Positions 8,825 to 19,240 of a stretch of DNA of 23,235 nucleotides are shown piece after piece (the stretch's first letter is position 1; every line of letters begins with the position of its first letter). The DNA is taken from the NCBI GenBank assembly GCA_027382625.1, contig JAJKFJ010023608.1, forward strand, positions 1 to 23,235. The letters are read 5' to 3'. The notes under the pieces are model-generated. The model made no database searches. It was not told the DNA's origin and saw nothing but the letters and a program-made list of their open reading frames with translations. The position numbers and the translations under genes are program-made. This stretch comes from Tetmemena sp. SeJ-2015 (taxonomy: Eukaryota > Ciliophora > Spirotrichea > Sporadotrichida > Oxytrichidae).

Positions 8825-9924
8825 TTAAAATCACTTAAGAGTTAATCCAAGCTTATTAAATTTATTCAGCATAATTAATAAATTGTCTAATCACTAATAA
8901 AAGCAATAGTTTGCCTTAAGTTTTCTGTGATCATATTTTCCAATTAATTATGACGCTCTATCTTTATTCTCTTTTTTTTAATTCTAAAATTTGTGAAGAA
9001 GTTCATTATAAAGTTAAGTGATTGGGAGTAAGTGGGAGTGAAGATAAGATTATGTTGTAAATTTTTCAAACTTCTTTGATCGTTTGATGCATGAACTCTT
9101 TAGTTATCATGGATAATCAAGGTTATGCTGTAGAATCTTTCAAGAACTGCTATAAAAAATAAAGGAGCACTTTTATATCTATTGAACTGTTGAGAGGATA
9201 TTTCTAACCCATTAGAATTAGAAATTATACATACTGAGAATTTAATTTAATAATTCGATATAATAATAAAATTTAAAATAAATAAATTTACAAAAATTAA
9301 TTTCGTTTTCCCTTTAGACTTAAGCATAAGCATTATTTGTCCAAGTTACCAAAAGAATAGAATTATCTCTATTCCTTAATTAATCCATTTAAAATAATAA
9401 AGTAATTCAAGCGGAATTTCCACGCCATTTGTATCAAAGAATTTTTTTATGAAAAATATTAAATTTATTTGATTTAGATAAAGCGATTTGAAAATAATTA
9501 ATTTCAACATCATTTACCTGATGCCATTTCAATCTTTTCTAAAACTCATTCTCCACTTTATAAAAATATTGCTTTCTTAAAAAGCGGGAGTCACATTAGA
9601 TTTATAGTTTAAAATAAAAATAAATACTATTGAGAAATAAATAAAATGAGAAGAAGTCGCATCTATGATTAGCAATTCATTTATTTTGGATAAAGAAACC
9701 TGAATTGTGTTTATAGTTTTTGAATTGAATAAAAGCATGAAAATAATTTTAAGAAGAACTAAGAATTAAATTAAGAATATAAACTCTCATATTCTTACAT
9801 TTTATTGCTGGGGCATTATTTTCTTGTATCATCCTGTGTAAATCCCTTTCATTTTTATTTTTAAAATCAAAATATAATTTACAATTCTAATAATAATAAG
9901 ATCACACAAGGATTTATTAAACTT
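8825..9924. other. A+T-rich stretch without recognised features
   Basis: Nothing is supported in this 1.1 kb between the 8435-8824 frame and the next R1 copy. Confidence 0.5.
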
Positions 9925-10343
9925 TATATTACCTAAATTCTTACAACCTCATTCATTGGTTAAAATAACAACGTGGAGTTTCAACTTCTTCGCCGATGAA
10001 ATGGCTGAAACACCTCATGATCTGCAAATTGTTCGATAGCCAATCAAAATATAATATGATTTTCTTTTTAAATAATACCCATAGCACACCTTAGAAGCAA
10101 GGTATGACGCGCACACTCATCTTCATCTTGGCTATTGTAATCATCAAAGCATGTGTCGCTTATAAATCTGAACTAAGCGCTCCCACACAAAAGTTGCCAG
10201 AAGAGAAAGTTCTTTGAATTTCATGATAAATCTATTGGTATAATCATTATGTTAATTGGTCATACTTCAACTGTCACAATTTTATTCTATTTTAATTAAA
10301 TATATAATTTAATTATCTTTTTTTTATTAAATTCTGAGTTATA
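9925..10343 (-). mobile_element. R1 element copy c, decayed ends
   Basis: This minus-oriented R1 copy of about 419 bp is more diverged than a, b and d. The right end reads inward TATAACTC (one key G lost) and the left end is eroded near 9925. Internal blocks match the family in order, including the region equivalent to TTGTGTGGGAGCGC near 10185. It sits about 100 bp before an R2 copy. Confidence 0.65.
10044..10238 (-). pseudogene. R1-encoded acidic frame, copy c, interrupted
   Basis: The R1 frame is followed here for 64 codons to the shared TGA (complement of 10044-10046), but it contains one internal TGA near its start (codon 6) and reads QKENHIIF where other copies read KEEIHINF. The acidic tract is NSQDEDE. 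The tract still differs from the other copies by a multiple of three. Either this copy has lost coding ability or its true start lies after the internal stop. Confidence 0.3.
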
Positions 10344-10439
10344 AAGTAATATCCTTTTGGAGATTTTATAATTATCTGTACTCATATTTATATCAAGGAG
10401 TCTGAGATACTGTGCTGTACAATTAATCACAATTGCTAG

Positions 10440-11030
10440 ATTTTTACTGAAGTTGATGACTTCTGCTGGTAGATAGCGGAAAGTGCGAGGTTAGAGCATT
10501 GTCAGAGGAGGTCAGCTTTAGACTTGTTGATGATGCCTAAAGACCAAGAAGATAAGAAGGTCATAGAGTAATCTACTATGAGAGCATCCCTATTTCCACT
10601 ACCAGAGGCAGAGATCAAACTTCTTCAGACCTTTCTGTTTCAGATTAAGCCTTAGGCACCAAAGATTCTCGAGTAATCGAGAGTTCACGCAAACGGTCAA
10701 GGAGTATTGAACTGCAAGGATTCCTATTACTCTGCATTGCGAATGGCAACACCAAAATTTTCTTAAGTTTATCGGAAGTCATCCTTTCGCTGCCAGCAGT
10801 AAGCAGTCTAGAGCGTACTGGGTGGGCAACAAAAAATATATGCCGCTCCATAAAGATTATATCCTTGTCTAATAGGACAAGAGAGCTAATTATCTTGCTA
10901 ATTAATATATAATGCCACACAATAAAGAGATATAAATTATAAGGGGTTTAATAATCTCAACACTTATAAATCATTGATGTCTTTAAGCTGATATTTTAAT
11001 TTATATCCTCAAATTATCATTCTCTCAATT
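10440..11030 (+). repeat. R2 structured repeat, copy 1
   Basis: This R2 copy aligns with 13360-13880 over its length, with strongest blocks at TGATGCCTAA (10531), AAGCCTTAGGCA (10648), the ATCGAGAGTTCA block (10676) and TGGGCAACAAAAAA (about 10824), and a shared tail AATAAAGAGATA (10920). Several hairpins recur: CATAGAG/CTACTATG with a TAAT loop at 10562-10580, CTCGA/TCGAG at 10668-10681, and AGTTCA/TGAACT at 10682-10713. The outer pairing of TGATGCCTAA with TTAGGCACCA is weakened by mismatches. The 91-residue minus-strand standard-code frame 10645-10920 is not shared by the other copies, so I treat it as chance. Confidence 0.65.
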
Positions 11031-11374
11031 AATCACTATTATATTAAATTATCATAAATACATTATTCACTATTTAGATTAACAAGATTAAATGGTAATG
11101 ACTGATTCCAAGTTTTATTATAGCTAATATATTTTATAGGAAAATAGTAGGTTCTGGATAAAGAGATAAATAAAAAACAGCCTTTATCTAATTACTGCCT
11201 TCTTTTCATATACGAAATAATTATAATATGATTTTTTATTTCGATATAAAAAGAGAACAACTACTTTCTAAATTATGGAATTAATTAAAGTATTTTTGCT
11301 GTAATTACTGATAAACTGCTTTGATAATTGAATACTTAATACATACTTTAATATATAAGTTGAATATGTATTCG
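11031..11374. other. A+T-rich spacer between R2 and R3
   Basis: No supported feature. The DNA is strongly A+T-rich and separates the R2 copy from the first R3 copy. Confidence 0.5.
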
Positions 11375-11945
11375 TGATCGAGGGTTGGTATAACTGAGAA
11401 ATACATTGTGATTGAGTTCTTGTTATGTGATTCATAATATATTACGCTTCAAATTAAATTAATTCTAAATTTAAATGTCTACTACCACAACTACAACAGC
11501 ATCAACAACTAATACGACTACCTCACCAACAACACTGATATTGGCTTCTACAACTTGAAGGTGGCAGCCGAAGAGTCTAGCGTCCAGGACAAGTATGGCA
11601 TCTCTTCCGATCAACAGATACTCATTTTCGCTGGAAAGTATGAAGTGCTACAAAAGTATGCTTCCATTTACGTACTTTTGAATAACATCCACAACAAGAT
11701 CTTCAACAATGACAAACATAACCCTCAGCGATTACAACATCTAGAAGGAGTCTACCTTCACCCTTCACAGACAACTGCTCAAAATGGGGAGAAAAAAACT
11801 ATAACTCAAAAAGAAGAAGTGTGTTCATGTTCTTCACTCTGATCTGGTAGGAGATGACTCCCTCATTAAATTTAAATTCATAATTCTTTTAAATTATCTC
11901 TGATTTAATATACAAAACTTTGCTCAACAACTCTATTTTGATTAG
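11375..11945 (+). repeat. R3 ubiquitin-derived repeat, copy a
   Basis: This is the best-preserved R3 copy. It aligns with 11985-12530, which follows directly in the same orientation, and with 20845-21410. The shared order is an A+T-rich leader, TTTAAATG followed by a Thr-rich coding-like start in copies a and c (from 11475), the ubiquitin-like core, GATCTGGTAGGAG near the end, and a pyrimidine-rich tail containing CTCTATTTT. No terminal inverted repeat was found, so the ends are approximate. Confidence 0.65.
11555..11842 (+). pseudogene. Ubiquitin-derived pseudogene in R3 copy a
   Basis: Two segments match ubiquitin. VQDKYGISSDQQILIFAGK at 11582-11638 corresponds to ubiquitin IQDKEGIPPDQQRLIFAGK (residues 30-48). 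ITLSDYNIQKEST at 11718-11756 corresponds to residues 54-66, with Gln62 written TAG (11742-11744). The segments are in different frames and separated by 82 bp where six codons are expected, so about 64 extra bases lie between them. After KEST an extra FT precedes LH, and the C-terminal LRLRGG is lost. The N-terminal third of ubiquitin is not recognisable, being replaced by a Thr-rich frame from ATG 11475. A working ubiquitin is excluded. Alternatively the extra bases are an intron or eliminated sequence, but none of obvious boundaries fits. Confidence 0.75.
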
Positions 11946-11984
11946 GTATTGCTTACCCTCATATTCTACCTATATAGAATGAAT

Positions 11985-12530
11985 ATAATTAGATAATGTT
12001 GGATTGATTCTTTGATATAAATATATTTTGTTTGAGTTTTTATTCTATGATTGATAATAGATTACGCATTTAATTATATACTATTTGAAGAGTCTACCTC
12101 AACAGCTACATAATTTCTTTAACCAAAACTAAATAAAGAGCAATTAGCTCTACTCAAATATCCTGAATATTTATAGTCAAGAGACAAACGTCTAGTAAAT
12201 GAAAGCTTTCATTCCAGACCTATAGAGACTCATCTTCTATGGAAAATTAATTAATTTAAAAGTATGCTTGAATTTGCATATTTTTTTGCAATAATAGAAT
12301 AAGTAAATAGAAATTTCAACAAACACAACATCTAGATGGAATCTACTTCACATTAAACTTTCAACTGCTTTTAAGCAGACAAAAGCTTGATATTGAGATT
12401 GAGGAGGAGTTATTCATGATGATCTGGTAGGAGCTGACTCCCCCATTCAATATGAAAACATCTTGATTTATAGCAATCGCTATAACACTTGCTAAGAGCT
12501 CTATTTTTTAATACTTTTGTTCCCCTCAAA
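11985..12530 (+). repeat. R3 ubiquitin-derived repeat, copy b
   Basis: This copy lies head-to-tail after copy a, with about 600 bp between equivalent points. Only the ubiquitin motif NIQMEST survives (12327-12347), with Gln as TAG at 12333-12335. The 3' block GATCTGGTAGGAGCTGACTC is nearly identical to copy a. The first half is heavily diverged. Confidence 0.6.
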
Positions 12531-12799
12531 TCAAACATTTAAGCACTCATCCTAAATTAGGATTATTAAATCTTCAGTAGTAATTTCAAATTTTTAAAGA
12601 TAAACAAAAAACTCTTATCTCAGATTAGTTAATTTAGAATGAGTTTTATATAATTTTAAATTGCTTTCATTCTAACCTGAAGTCTTTTCACCAATTTACA
12701 TCAGCCCACTTTGATTAAAACATAATTTTAAAAGCGTAAATGTATTTTTATAAACACTTACTATTATTAAAATCATCAATAGAGTTTAAATATAAATCT

Positions 12800-13161
12800 T
12801 AAAGCTTAAGTCTATCGATTCGAATTATATATTTTTAAAAGAATGTTTTAATTTTAATGAGGAGAAGCTTAGCTTTGAGTGGAAGATCCACCCGCACAAA
12901 TCACTATACAATTACATAACCACAATTGAGTGACTGAATTTCTTGTACACTAAGGGACCCTTGAACTCTTCCAAATATAACTGCTTCTCAATAACTTGTT
13001 CTTCAAATATATACATTTCAACTATTTTGCCTCTTCTAAAGTTTAAAATGAGCTTTGTTTCTTTCAGCTCTTGTTCTTATGCAATTACATATATTCCTTA
13101 CTCGAAATTTACAAATTCAATTCAGAAAATGTTTACTTCTACAAGCTACTAAGTTCGCTGA
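12800..13161 (+). CDS. Coding-like island with one in-frame TGA
   Basis: One frame runs from about 12800 to TGA 13159-13161 with no TAA or TAG before codon TAA at 13150 and a single internal TGA at 12931-12933. The first part includes NEEKLSFEWKIHPHKSLYNY and the second LYTKGPLNSSKYNCFS followed by a Ser/Tyr/Phe-rich stretch. The G+C near 12860-12970 exceeds the flanks. No ATG start or family is evident. It lies between an R3 and an R2 copy. It could be a remnant of a gene with one nonsense change, or chance. Confidence 0.25.
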
Positions 13162-13359
13162 TCAGTGATACTTCTTTCTCTTCTGATCTTGATAATATTT
13201 TTAAATAATTTTAAACGTATATTTTCAATATTTTTTTGACCTTGCCTAAATTTTTAAGTGATATTGCAAAATATTAAAAATTAAACTTAGATTATTTTAA
13301 TTTTAAACTGTCAAAATATGATTTTTTTAGTCTCGAAATAATTGATAATTCTTAGCTGA

Positions 13360-13880
13360 TATGGCGTACTCCAGGTGGTTGCAGGACGGGCAAAGTTTGT
13401 AGGTGATGCCTAAGGCCACTAGATCAAGGAGTAATCTCCTATCAGCACATCTCTCGTTTCACACCTGTCACGAAGAGCGAGCTTTCTTAGACTTATCTGC
13501 TTCACATTAAGCCTTAGGCATCAAATGCTGTCGAGTCATCGAGAGTTCAACGCTCTAAGTCTGGGAGGGTTGAACTGCATTGATTCCTATTGCCTAGTCA
13601 CCGACAACGCCAGCTCTCTTTTGCAGCTATCGAAAGTGTCTTATCAATGAGTCAGTTTACAGACAGAAAGTACTGGATTGGCAACAAAAAAAGTACTGCA
13701 CATCCATAAGGAGTAAGCCCCTTAACTAATAGGGTAGATCTCCAAAATTATACATAAAACTACATCAATAAAGAGATAAAAAATAGAATGTGCTTGATAA
13801 TCTCAGCACTTATAAATTAAAAAATTTTCATGAAACTGACTTTTTAATTTCAACCCTAAAAATATCATTCTTATTCTCTT
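13360..13880 (+). repeat. R2 structured repeat, copy 2
   Basis: This copy has the clearest structure of the family. TGATGCCTAAGGC (13404-13416) pairs perfectly over 13 bp with GCCTTAGGCATCA (13511-13523). Inside lies AGGAG-TAAT-CTCCT (13427-13440). Beyond it follow TCGA-GTCA-TCGA (13531-13542) and AGTTCAAC (13544-13551) paired with GTTGAACT (13569-13576). No open frame is shared with the copy at 10440, which argues for an RNA or DNA structure instead of a protein. A known RNA family was not recognised. Confidence 0.65.
13404..13576 (+). ncRNA. Possible structured RNA core of R2
   Basis: Four nested or successive stems occur in 173 bp: a 13-bp outer stem, a 5-bp hairpin with a TAAT loop, a 4-bp hairpin and an 8-bp hairpin. 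Three of them are also formed at 10531-10713 by partly different bases, which is the pattern of a selected RNA fold. The strand is taken as plus only because the copies are described that way. No RNA polymerase signal or known family is seen. It could equally be a pseudogene of a structured RNA spread by transposition. Confidence 0.3.
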
Positions 13881-15978
13881 GAGGTTTGAAAGTGCTATTT
13901 GCGATTATGATTTTATATTATAGAAAATTATATATTCAAACTTGTAAATGGTTAAGGGGCTAAAATTAAAAGATTTGTCTATAATTCTTTTTGATAATAC
14001 TTTAATATCGCCAAAGAGAAACTCAATCCTATCAGCTCTCTATATTACTCTAATTAAATTAGATATTATAAATATTTCTATTTTGAAAGGAGAAAGTAAT
14101 TATTGAAAAGAATTACAATTAAATTGTTTTAAAACATAGTAATTATCTTTATAAGATAATTTTAGAAATCTTTATATTTTGAGAAGCTATTAGGTGTAAT
14201 GAATATATTATTAGAGAGCAATTAATAATTCAAAAAAAATGACTAATACTTATTTACATAAATCACTAAGGCTGCTCTTTTATATCTAAGACTCTTGAAA
14301 GACCATTGAGACTAATAATCTATTCAAAATTAAATATTTATTTTATTTATCTTAAGAGTTATAATATCCGCTTTATTTTAAAGCCTAGTAGCATATTTTA
14401 TAGTTAAGTTTAATTTTGTTTTTTTAACAAATTTAAAAAATACGTATATATATTTATCTTCATATAATTTAAAGTGATAAACATCTAGATAAACTAAAAC
14501 CCTCCTCCAGCTAGAGACCTAATCCTTTAGAGATTCAGCTTGACTCATCAAATTCCTCTACTTCATATCAAATGAAAATACTTCATCAAAACATTGTTAG
14601 TGCCTATACATTCACCTTAGGTGTTTTATATTATCTCAAATGATTTGAAGTTTCAATTTAGAGAGACATATTTAAATTTAAAATACCTAAGAATTTAAAC
14701 GAAATAGATGCTGATAAAAGTTAAATACAGAGAAATTAACTCTTAAGAAAGCTAAATAAAATATTTATTTTGATTAGCATTAATTTATTTAATTTAAAGG
14801 ATAGAATAGCAAATAAGAAGATCCTAATATACACTCTAACTGTAGTCACTTCAGTTTCAAACATTTTCATTTATTTTTATTCTCAATTTTTTATTTCTGA
14901 AGAGTAATTTTTACATTATTTTTCTCTAATTTATTTTGTCTTTACTATCTTGAACGATCTAATATTGTCAACATCGCTTTAAGTAACTTCTTATCATTAT
15001 GAGGTTTTTAAACGAACTGTTTGGAACTCTAGAAAAATCTAGTAATCTCTAATCTTTAAATTTTGATATTTTCCTCATGAGGGATTAGGTTTTAAGTTTC
15101 TATTTCCACTCTTGGATTTTATAATCCACTTATTGCTTTCCAAATAGTTTAATATATAGGTGAAATGAATAAAAATATATCAATAGCTTTCATTTCTGCT
15201 CGAATACTGCTAAGATTGAAGATGTAAATGGCCCCTATTTTGACACTGATTATTATAATTTAAGTAGTCCTTCTGCAGGCTGCTATCATTGTTACGCCAT
15301 AAGAATCCCTAGCTTAAGAATAATATAAATAAGCCATTTCAAAATTTTCTAAAACATATTGATGAAGTAGCCCTTCTTAATATTATCAATCAATTTTAAT
15401 TATAAATTAAACTTATGCTATCACCCTTATTCATGGCAATCCTGTCCGAGGAGAAAAATTAGCCATTATAAAAGACTTCCTACTGTTTGAGTTTGATAAA
15501 TTTATTTTTAATTTTATCCTTATAGTAAAAGTATAATTATTAAATTGCTTGTTTAAGTTAAATAATTTTAATATAAATATAAATGAATTACCAATCTAAA
15601 TAACTTGTAACTTTAGAGTATTTTATTCAAAGTGAGAAGATGGAAATATTGCTCCTGCAAGTTTAAGATTAAATTAATTAAACCTCCAGTTTAAAACAAG
15701 GATCTCAGTCTTAACTTATAGAATACCTTTTTATCGATAATCTAGCACAAATCTTAGCAGACTTGAGAAAGATAAGATAATGAGAGGTCTTACGATAAAA
15801 GATATGAAGCACCTAGAGCTTAACAACACTCTGGCTCGGAGATTTTATAGCGACATCAGTGCAATCTCTCGAATATTCAATTTAATTGTAAAATGCAAGC
15901 TATCTTTGTTCAATGAAGAAATAAGATAGATCTCTTTTATATTTAATAACTAAATATTTTTTAATTATGAGATCTTGA
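13881..15978. other. A+T-rich stretch without recognised features
   Basis: No gene, RNA or repeat is supported over these 2.1 kb. A slightly G+C-richer patch at 14500-14560 contains AACCCTCCTCCAG, a 13-mer also present at 8650, but matches of this length are expected by chance. Confidence 0.5.
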
Positions 15979-16152
15979 CGCTTTTTTTTATTCATAGACA
16001 AATAAAAAGGATTTTTAAAGAGCCAGCAAAGGAGTTCTATTCAACAGTCCATCTATGAACTAGCTTTTCAGAAGTTGCAGCTTCTGAGCTTCACCAGCTT
16101 CCAGTATCCAAGTTGTAAGAGAGGGAGTAAGGTGTCATTTAGTCTTGGTTGA
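15979..16152 (+). CDS. Short Gln/Ser-rich open frame
   Basis: A 57-codon frame between TGA 15976-15978 and TGA 16150-16152 covers a local G+C-richer patch at 16015-16135. It reads KSQQRSSIQQSIYELAFQKL and continues QLLSFTSFQYPSCKRGSK. Only one TAA codon needs to be Gln, near the start, and there is no ATG. It may be an exon or remnant. No family is recognised. Confidence 0.2.
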
Positions 16153-18826
16153 ATCATATCACCTCAATTTATATTAACTAAATTCAGAAAAGTTAAAGAT
16201 GCTCCCGGAGAAGACTTCAATTGATTCAATGCACAAAACTCTTAGGTCCTGAAATAATTTTAATCAGCTATCTTAAATGAAATAGTCTAGATTACTTAAA
16301 TGAGACTGAATCTTAAAATAAATTTGCTATGAATCAATTTAATTAAGAGTAAACTTAAATTCAATGTCTAGTCTACAATAAATTTATCTGAGAAAAAAAG
16401 AAGATAAATATTTAGAACTTCTTGTTTGCGTGCTATCTGCTCTTCTCGTTTATAAATTCTGAAATTTTCATTTGAATTTAATATTATATTTGCTTTTTCT
16501 AATTAAAAAATAACTTTTTTGTAATGAATTCTATGGAATAAAGATGATCTTAATTAATTGGATATGCATATTTAAACTTAAACATCTTAAAAATTTTATT
16601 TTAATAAATTAAAGAATAGCCAAAACAGACTCAAGCAGCTTTAACTTAGGACAAAATATATTATCGATTATTCTTCTCAATTCTGAAATATTTTATAATT
16701 TATAAAAATCATATTTTATAATTACTAAACTAGAGACCGAACGACCGAACAAAAATCAAACAATAAATATTACTTTCGCATACTTAATAACTCATTTAGA
16801 ACTATGCCATTTAAATAAAGAAACTTTTTTTTAATTAAGCAAATTTAAGTTTTTTTTTGAATTTATAAACTTTGACTGCTCTAAATTATTTAAGATTTGT
16901 GGGTGAAATTGTCAGAGGAAGGATATTAAATATTTATTTTTCAAATTGCTTGATATTTGATAATTATTGATTTAGAAAATGACAGGCGATCAACTAGTAT
17001 TAAAAATGCCATCAACATCGAGTCAACTCCCACTATTTCTTAATCATAGTACTAAACATAGCTAAAAGTATGCAGGCAATTAAAGTGGGTTTAAAACTTG
17101 TTTAAAATCAAGACTAGAAGCAAATTAAACAAGAGAGGAATAGTTTATTTAAATAACGGTTACATTAAAAAAGTTAAATAATAATTAAGCTACTTTTAAC
17201 TTGGTAGTTAGTCCACTTTGACAATTAAACTAAAAGGAGTTGGTTAGCAAGTCGTGGAGGAGCAAAAGATAGTATTCTCATAGTTGATACACTTAATATC
17301 CTCTTCTTCATATACCGAGGGAAGATGTGATTGGATTATCAATTGCTAGAATTCTTGAAATTAAATCATTCTCTTCAATATTTCCAACATTAGTATATTT
17401 TATTACGTTAAAAATTATTTTCATTATGGGATGAATATGAATCAGTGACCGCTGATTTAATTTTTACAAATACAAGAAAATTAATTTGTAGTGTACTAGA
17501 CAGGGATTTGCTTTTAAGCACTTGCAATTCCATTTAGAAAAGCAGCAAATTTATTTAGGGTTTCTTCCTTGCACTCCTTCAAGTTTTGCTTTATTTAAGT
17601 TCTAATATCTTTCAGTTTATTTACTCTATAAGTACTTTGTCAAATATAGTGTATGACTTACATTTTTCACGACTTTGTTTTCTTATTTCATACTTGATAG
17701 AAAAGATTTGCAAATCTCTCTTTAAAAGACGTCGTTTTTATAAAGCTGAACTTAAGTTTCATCTCTAGCTCTGATATTATCAATAAGGTTTTAGAAGTAT
17801 GATAATAAGGATGATGATTAATTACGATCTAAACTTATTTAGAATCCACATAAAATATATTAGTGAAAAAACTTTACTTACAATGGATGTTGAAATCACT
17901 ATCCCGGTGACACTAAGATAGCGCGGTGGTCCTTTTCTAAGCTTCAGTCCTGACTCTCATTTTCTTTAATTAATTTAAGAAAATTTCATTTAATATTATC
18001 TTAATATATTCTGCTGTCTCTTGCTCTGTAAAGCAATTTATTTGTAAAATTCAGATTTCAATCATCTAATCATATTCATCCCATAATTAAAACGAATATA
18101 ACTGGAATAGATGACAAAATAGGATTGAACAATTACTAAATTAAGTTTAAAATGTCTCTTGTTGGTATTTAATTTTAGATAATTAAAGAAGATTAGTTAA
18201 TGGAATCAAGGAGGGCACAAGTTCTTTCATGAAAACTAATAAAAAGGTTCCTTTGAGAATGAGCTTGCACTTAAAGAGTGCTTAAATTCATTATGATTTA
18301 TCTAGTCAGCGCTAAATTGGTAACTCTCTCAAGTTCTATGCCAGAATTTTCAATAAACTTTTTAGTGGAAAGTGAATCCCAAAGTGAGAAGCAGATCCAT
18401 ATAAAAAAGTAAATGTAATATAAATATAAAAAGATATCAATTACCAAAAAAGAAAGAGGAAGAATTTAAGGAATACTTGTCATTGTAAAAATTTTGTAAT
18501 TTTTAAGGAGATTTAAAAAATCTCAATAATCAGTCTTCCATTATCATGTTTCATCAAAAAATATTAAATATCTCACTTTTTGAAAAGTAAATTCATATTT
18601 GCCTTTTATTAATATTTTTGGCCTTCTCTGAATTTTTGATTTTTAAATTTATAATTAAATTTTAACATGATATAAGTCCTGTTGACTAATATATTCTTTA
18701 GCTAACTTTATAGTTGAGGAGTTTATTTGTTTAGCTCATAAAACATATCATCAATTACCTTAAATATAAAAGTGAGATAGATCGTCCTGACCTAGAAAAC
18801 CTTTAATATAGGTAAAATGCGAATAG
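16153..18826. other. Long A+T-rich stretch, weak open frames only
   Basis: I see nothing convincing in these 2.7 kb. A 60-codon standard-code frame at 17586-17768 is hydrophobic then basic (KSLFKRRRFYKAELKF) without a family. An ATG frame at 18293-18583 is open for 96 codons under UAR=Gln (MIYLVSAKLVTLSSSMPEF at its start). Both are within chance expectation. GACCGAAC is repeated twice in tandem at 16735-16750. Confidence 0.45.
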
Positions 18827-18979
18827 ATTAAAACAAATTTAAAAATTCCGAAAAATTTACTGATTTTTAATTACAAATTATTAAGAATAAATGGCTCTAA
18901 CGATATAAAACTTAGAATAGATAGAGCAGACAAACAAAGACCTGAAAAGATTCTGGAACACGAGGAGACAAGCTATCAT

Positions 18980-19240
18980 ATGTGCACTGAGATGTTCAAG
19001 ACGATCGAAGTGAATGGAAGTGGATCACTGAAGTGTGCAGAGAATTGCAATTCCATAAAAATCATTTGCGCAGAGATGGGAATGAAGAACAGCCTGACGA
19101 TAAAGTTATATCTGAGGTGTTCGCAAAAATTAGATGAGGAAGACAGCGATGATATCAGTGTGGACAAGCTCAAAGGATTCCTGAGGAAGATATTTATCAG
19201 ACAGATTGAGGAAGTTGCAAAGGCACTTGGCAATAAGTGA
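18980..19240 (+). CDS. Hypothetical protein, best single gene candidate
   Basis: ATG 18980 to TGA 19238-19240 encodes 86 residues with no TAA or TAG, in a patch clearly richer in G+C than its flanks and with mixed third positions typical of real codons. It has a Cys-containing N-terminal half (SLKCAENCNSIKIICAEMG), then LTIKLYLRC, an acidic linker DEEDSDD, and a basic amphipathic C-terminal helix (KLKGFLRKIFIRQIEEVAKA). The frame stays open upstream to about 18827 without another ATG, so the protein may be longer (upstream part ...RPEKILEHEETSYH). A competing start, ATG 18891 (MALTIQNLEQIEQTNKDLK), lies in another frame and may join through a frameshift or intron. No polyadenylation rule is known here, but AATAAA follows at 19270. 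No family is recognised. Confidence 0.55.
   Translation: MCTEMFKTIEVNGSGSLKCAENCNSIKIICAEMGMKNSLTIKLYLRCSQKLDEEDSDDISVDKLKGFLRKIFIRQIEEVAKALGNK

Noticed and set aside
10645..10920. 91-codon standard-code minus-strand frame
   Set aside because: It lies inside R2 and the equivalent frame is not preserved in the R2 copy at 13360-13880, where hairpins and not frames are conserved.
13541..13580. GTTCAACGC and its neighbour resembling a tRNA-type B box in R2
   Set aside because: The match is not kept in the other copies, there is no A box at suitable distance and the bases belong to a hairpin.
8650..14505. Shared 13-mer AACCCTCCTCCAG at about 8650 and 14500
   Set aside because: Many 13-base matches are expected by chance in a window of this size, and the flanks do not align.
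17586..17768. 60-codon standard-code frame
   Set aside because: It has no ATG start, no homology and no rise in G+C. Within chance expectation.
1721..18110. Weak similarity between about 1721-1760 and 18066-18105
   Set aside because: It is about 40 bp, gapped and A+T-rich. It is not enough to call a repeat family.
18980..19240. Resemblance of the C-terminal helix to the end of Aha1-type Hsp90 co-chaperone domains
   Set aside because: Only a loose helix pattern agrees, and the conserved core strand motifs of that domain are not visible.
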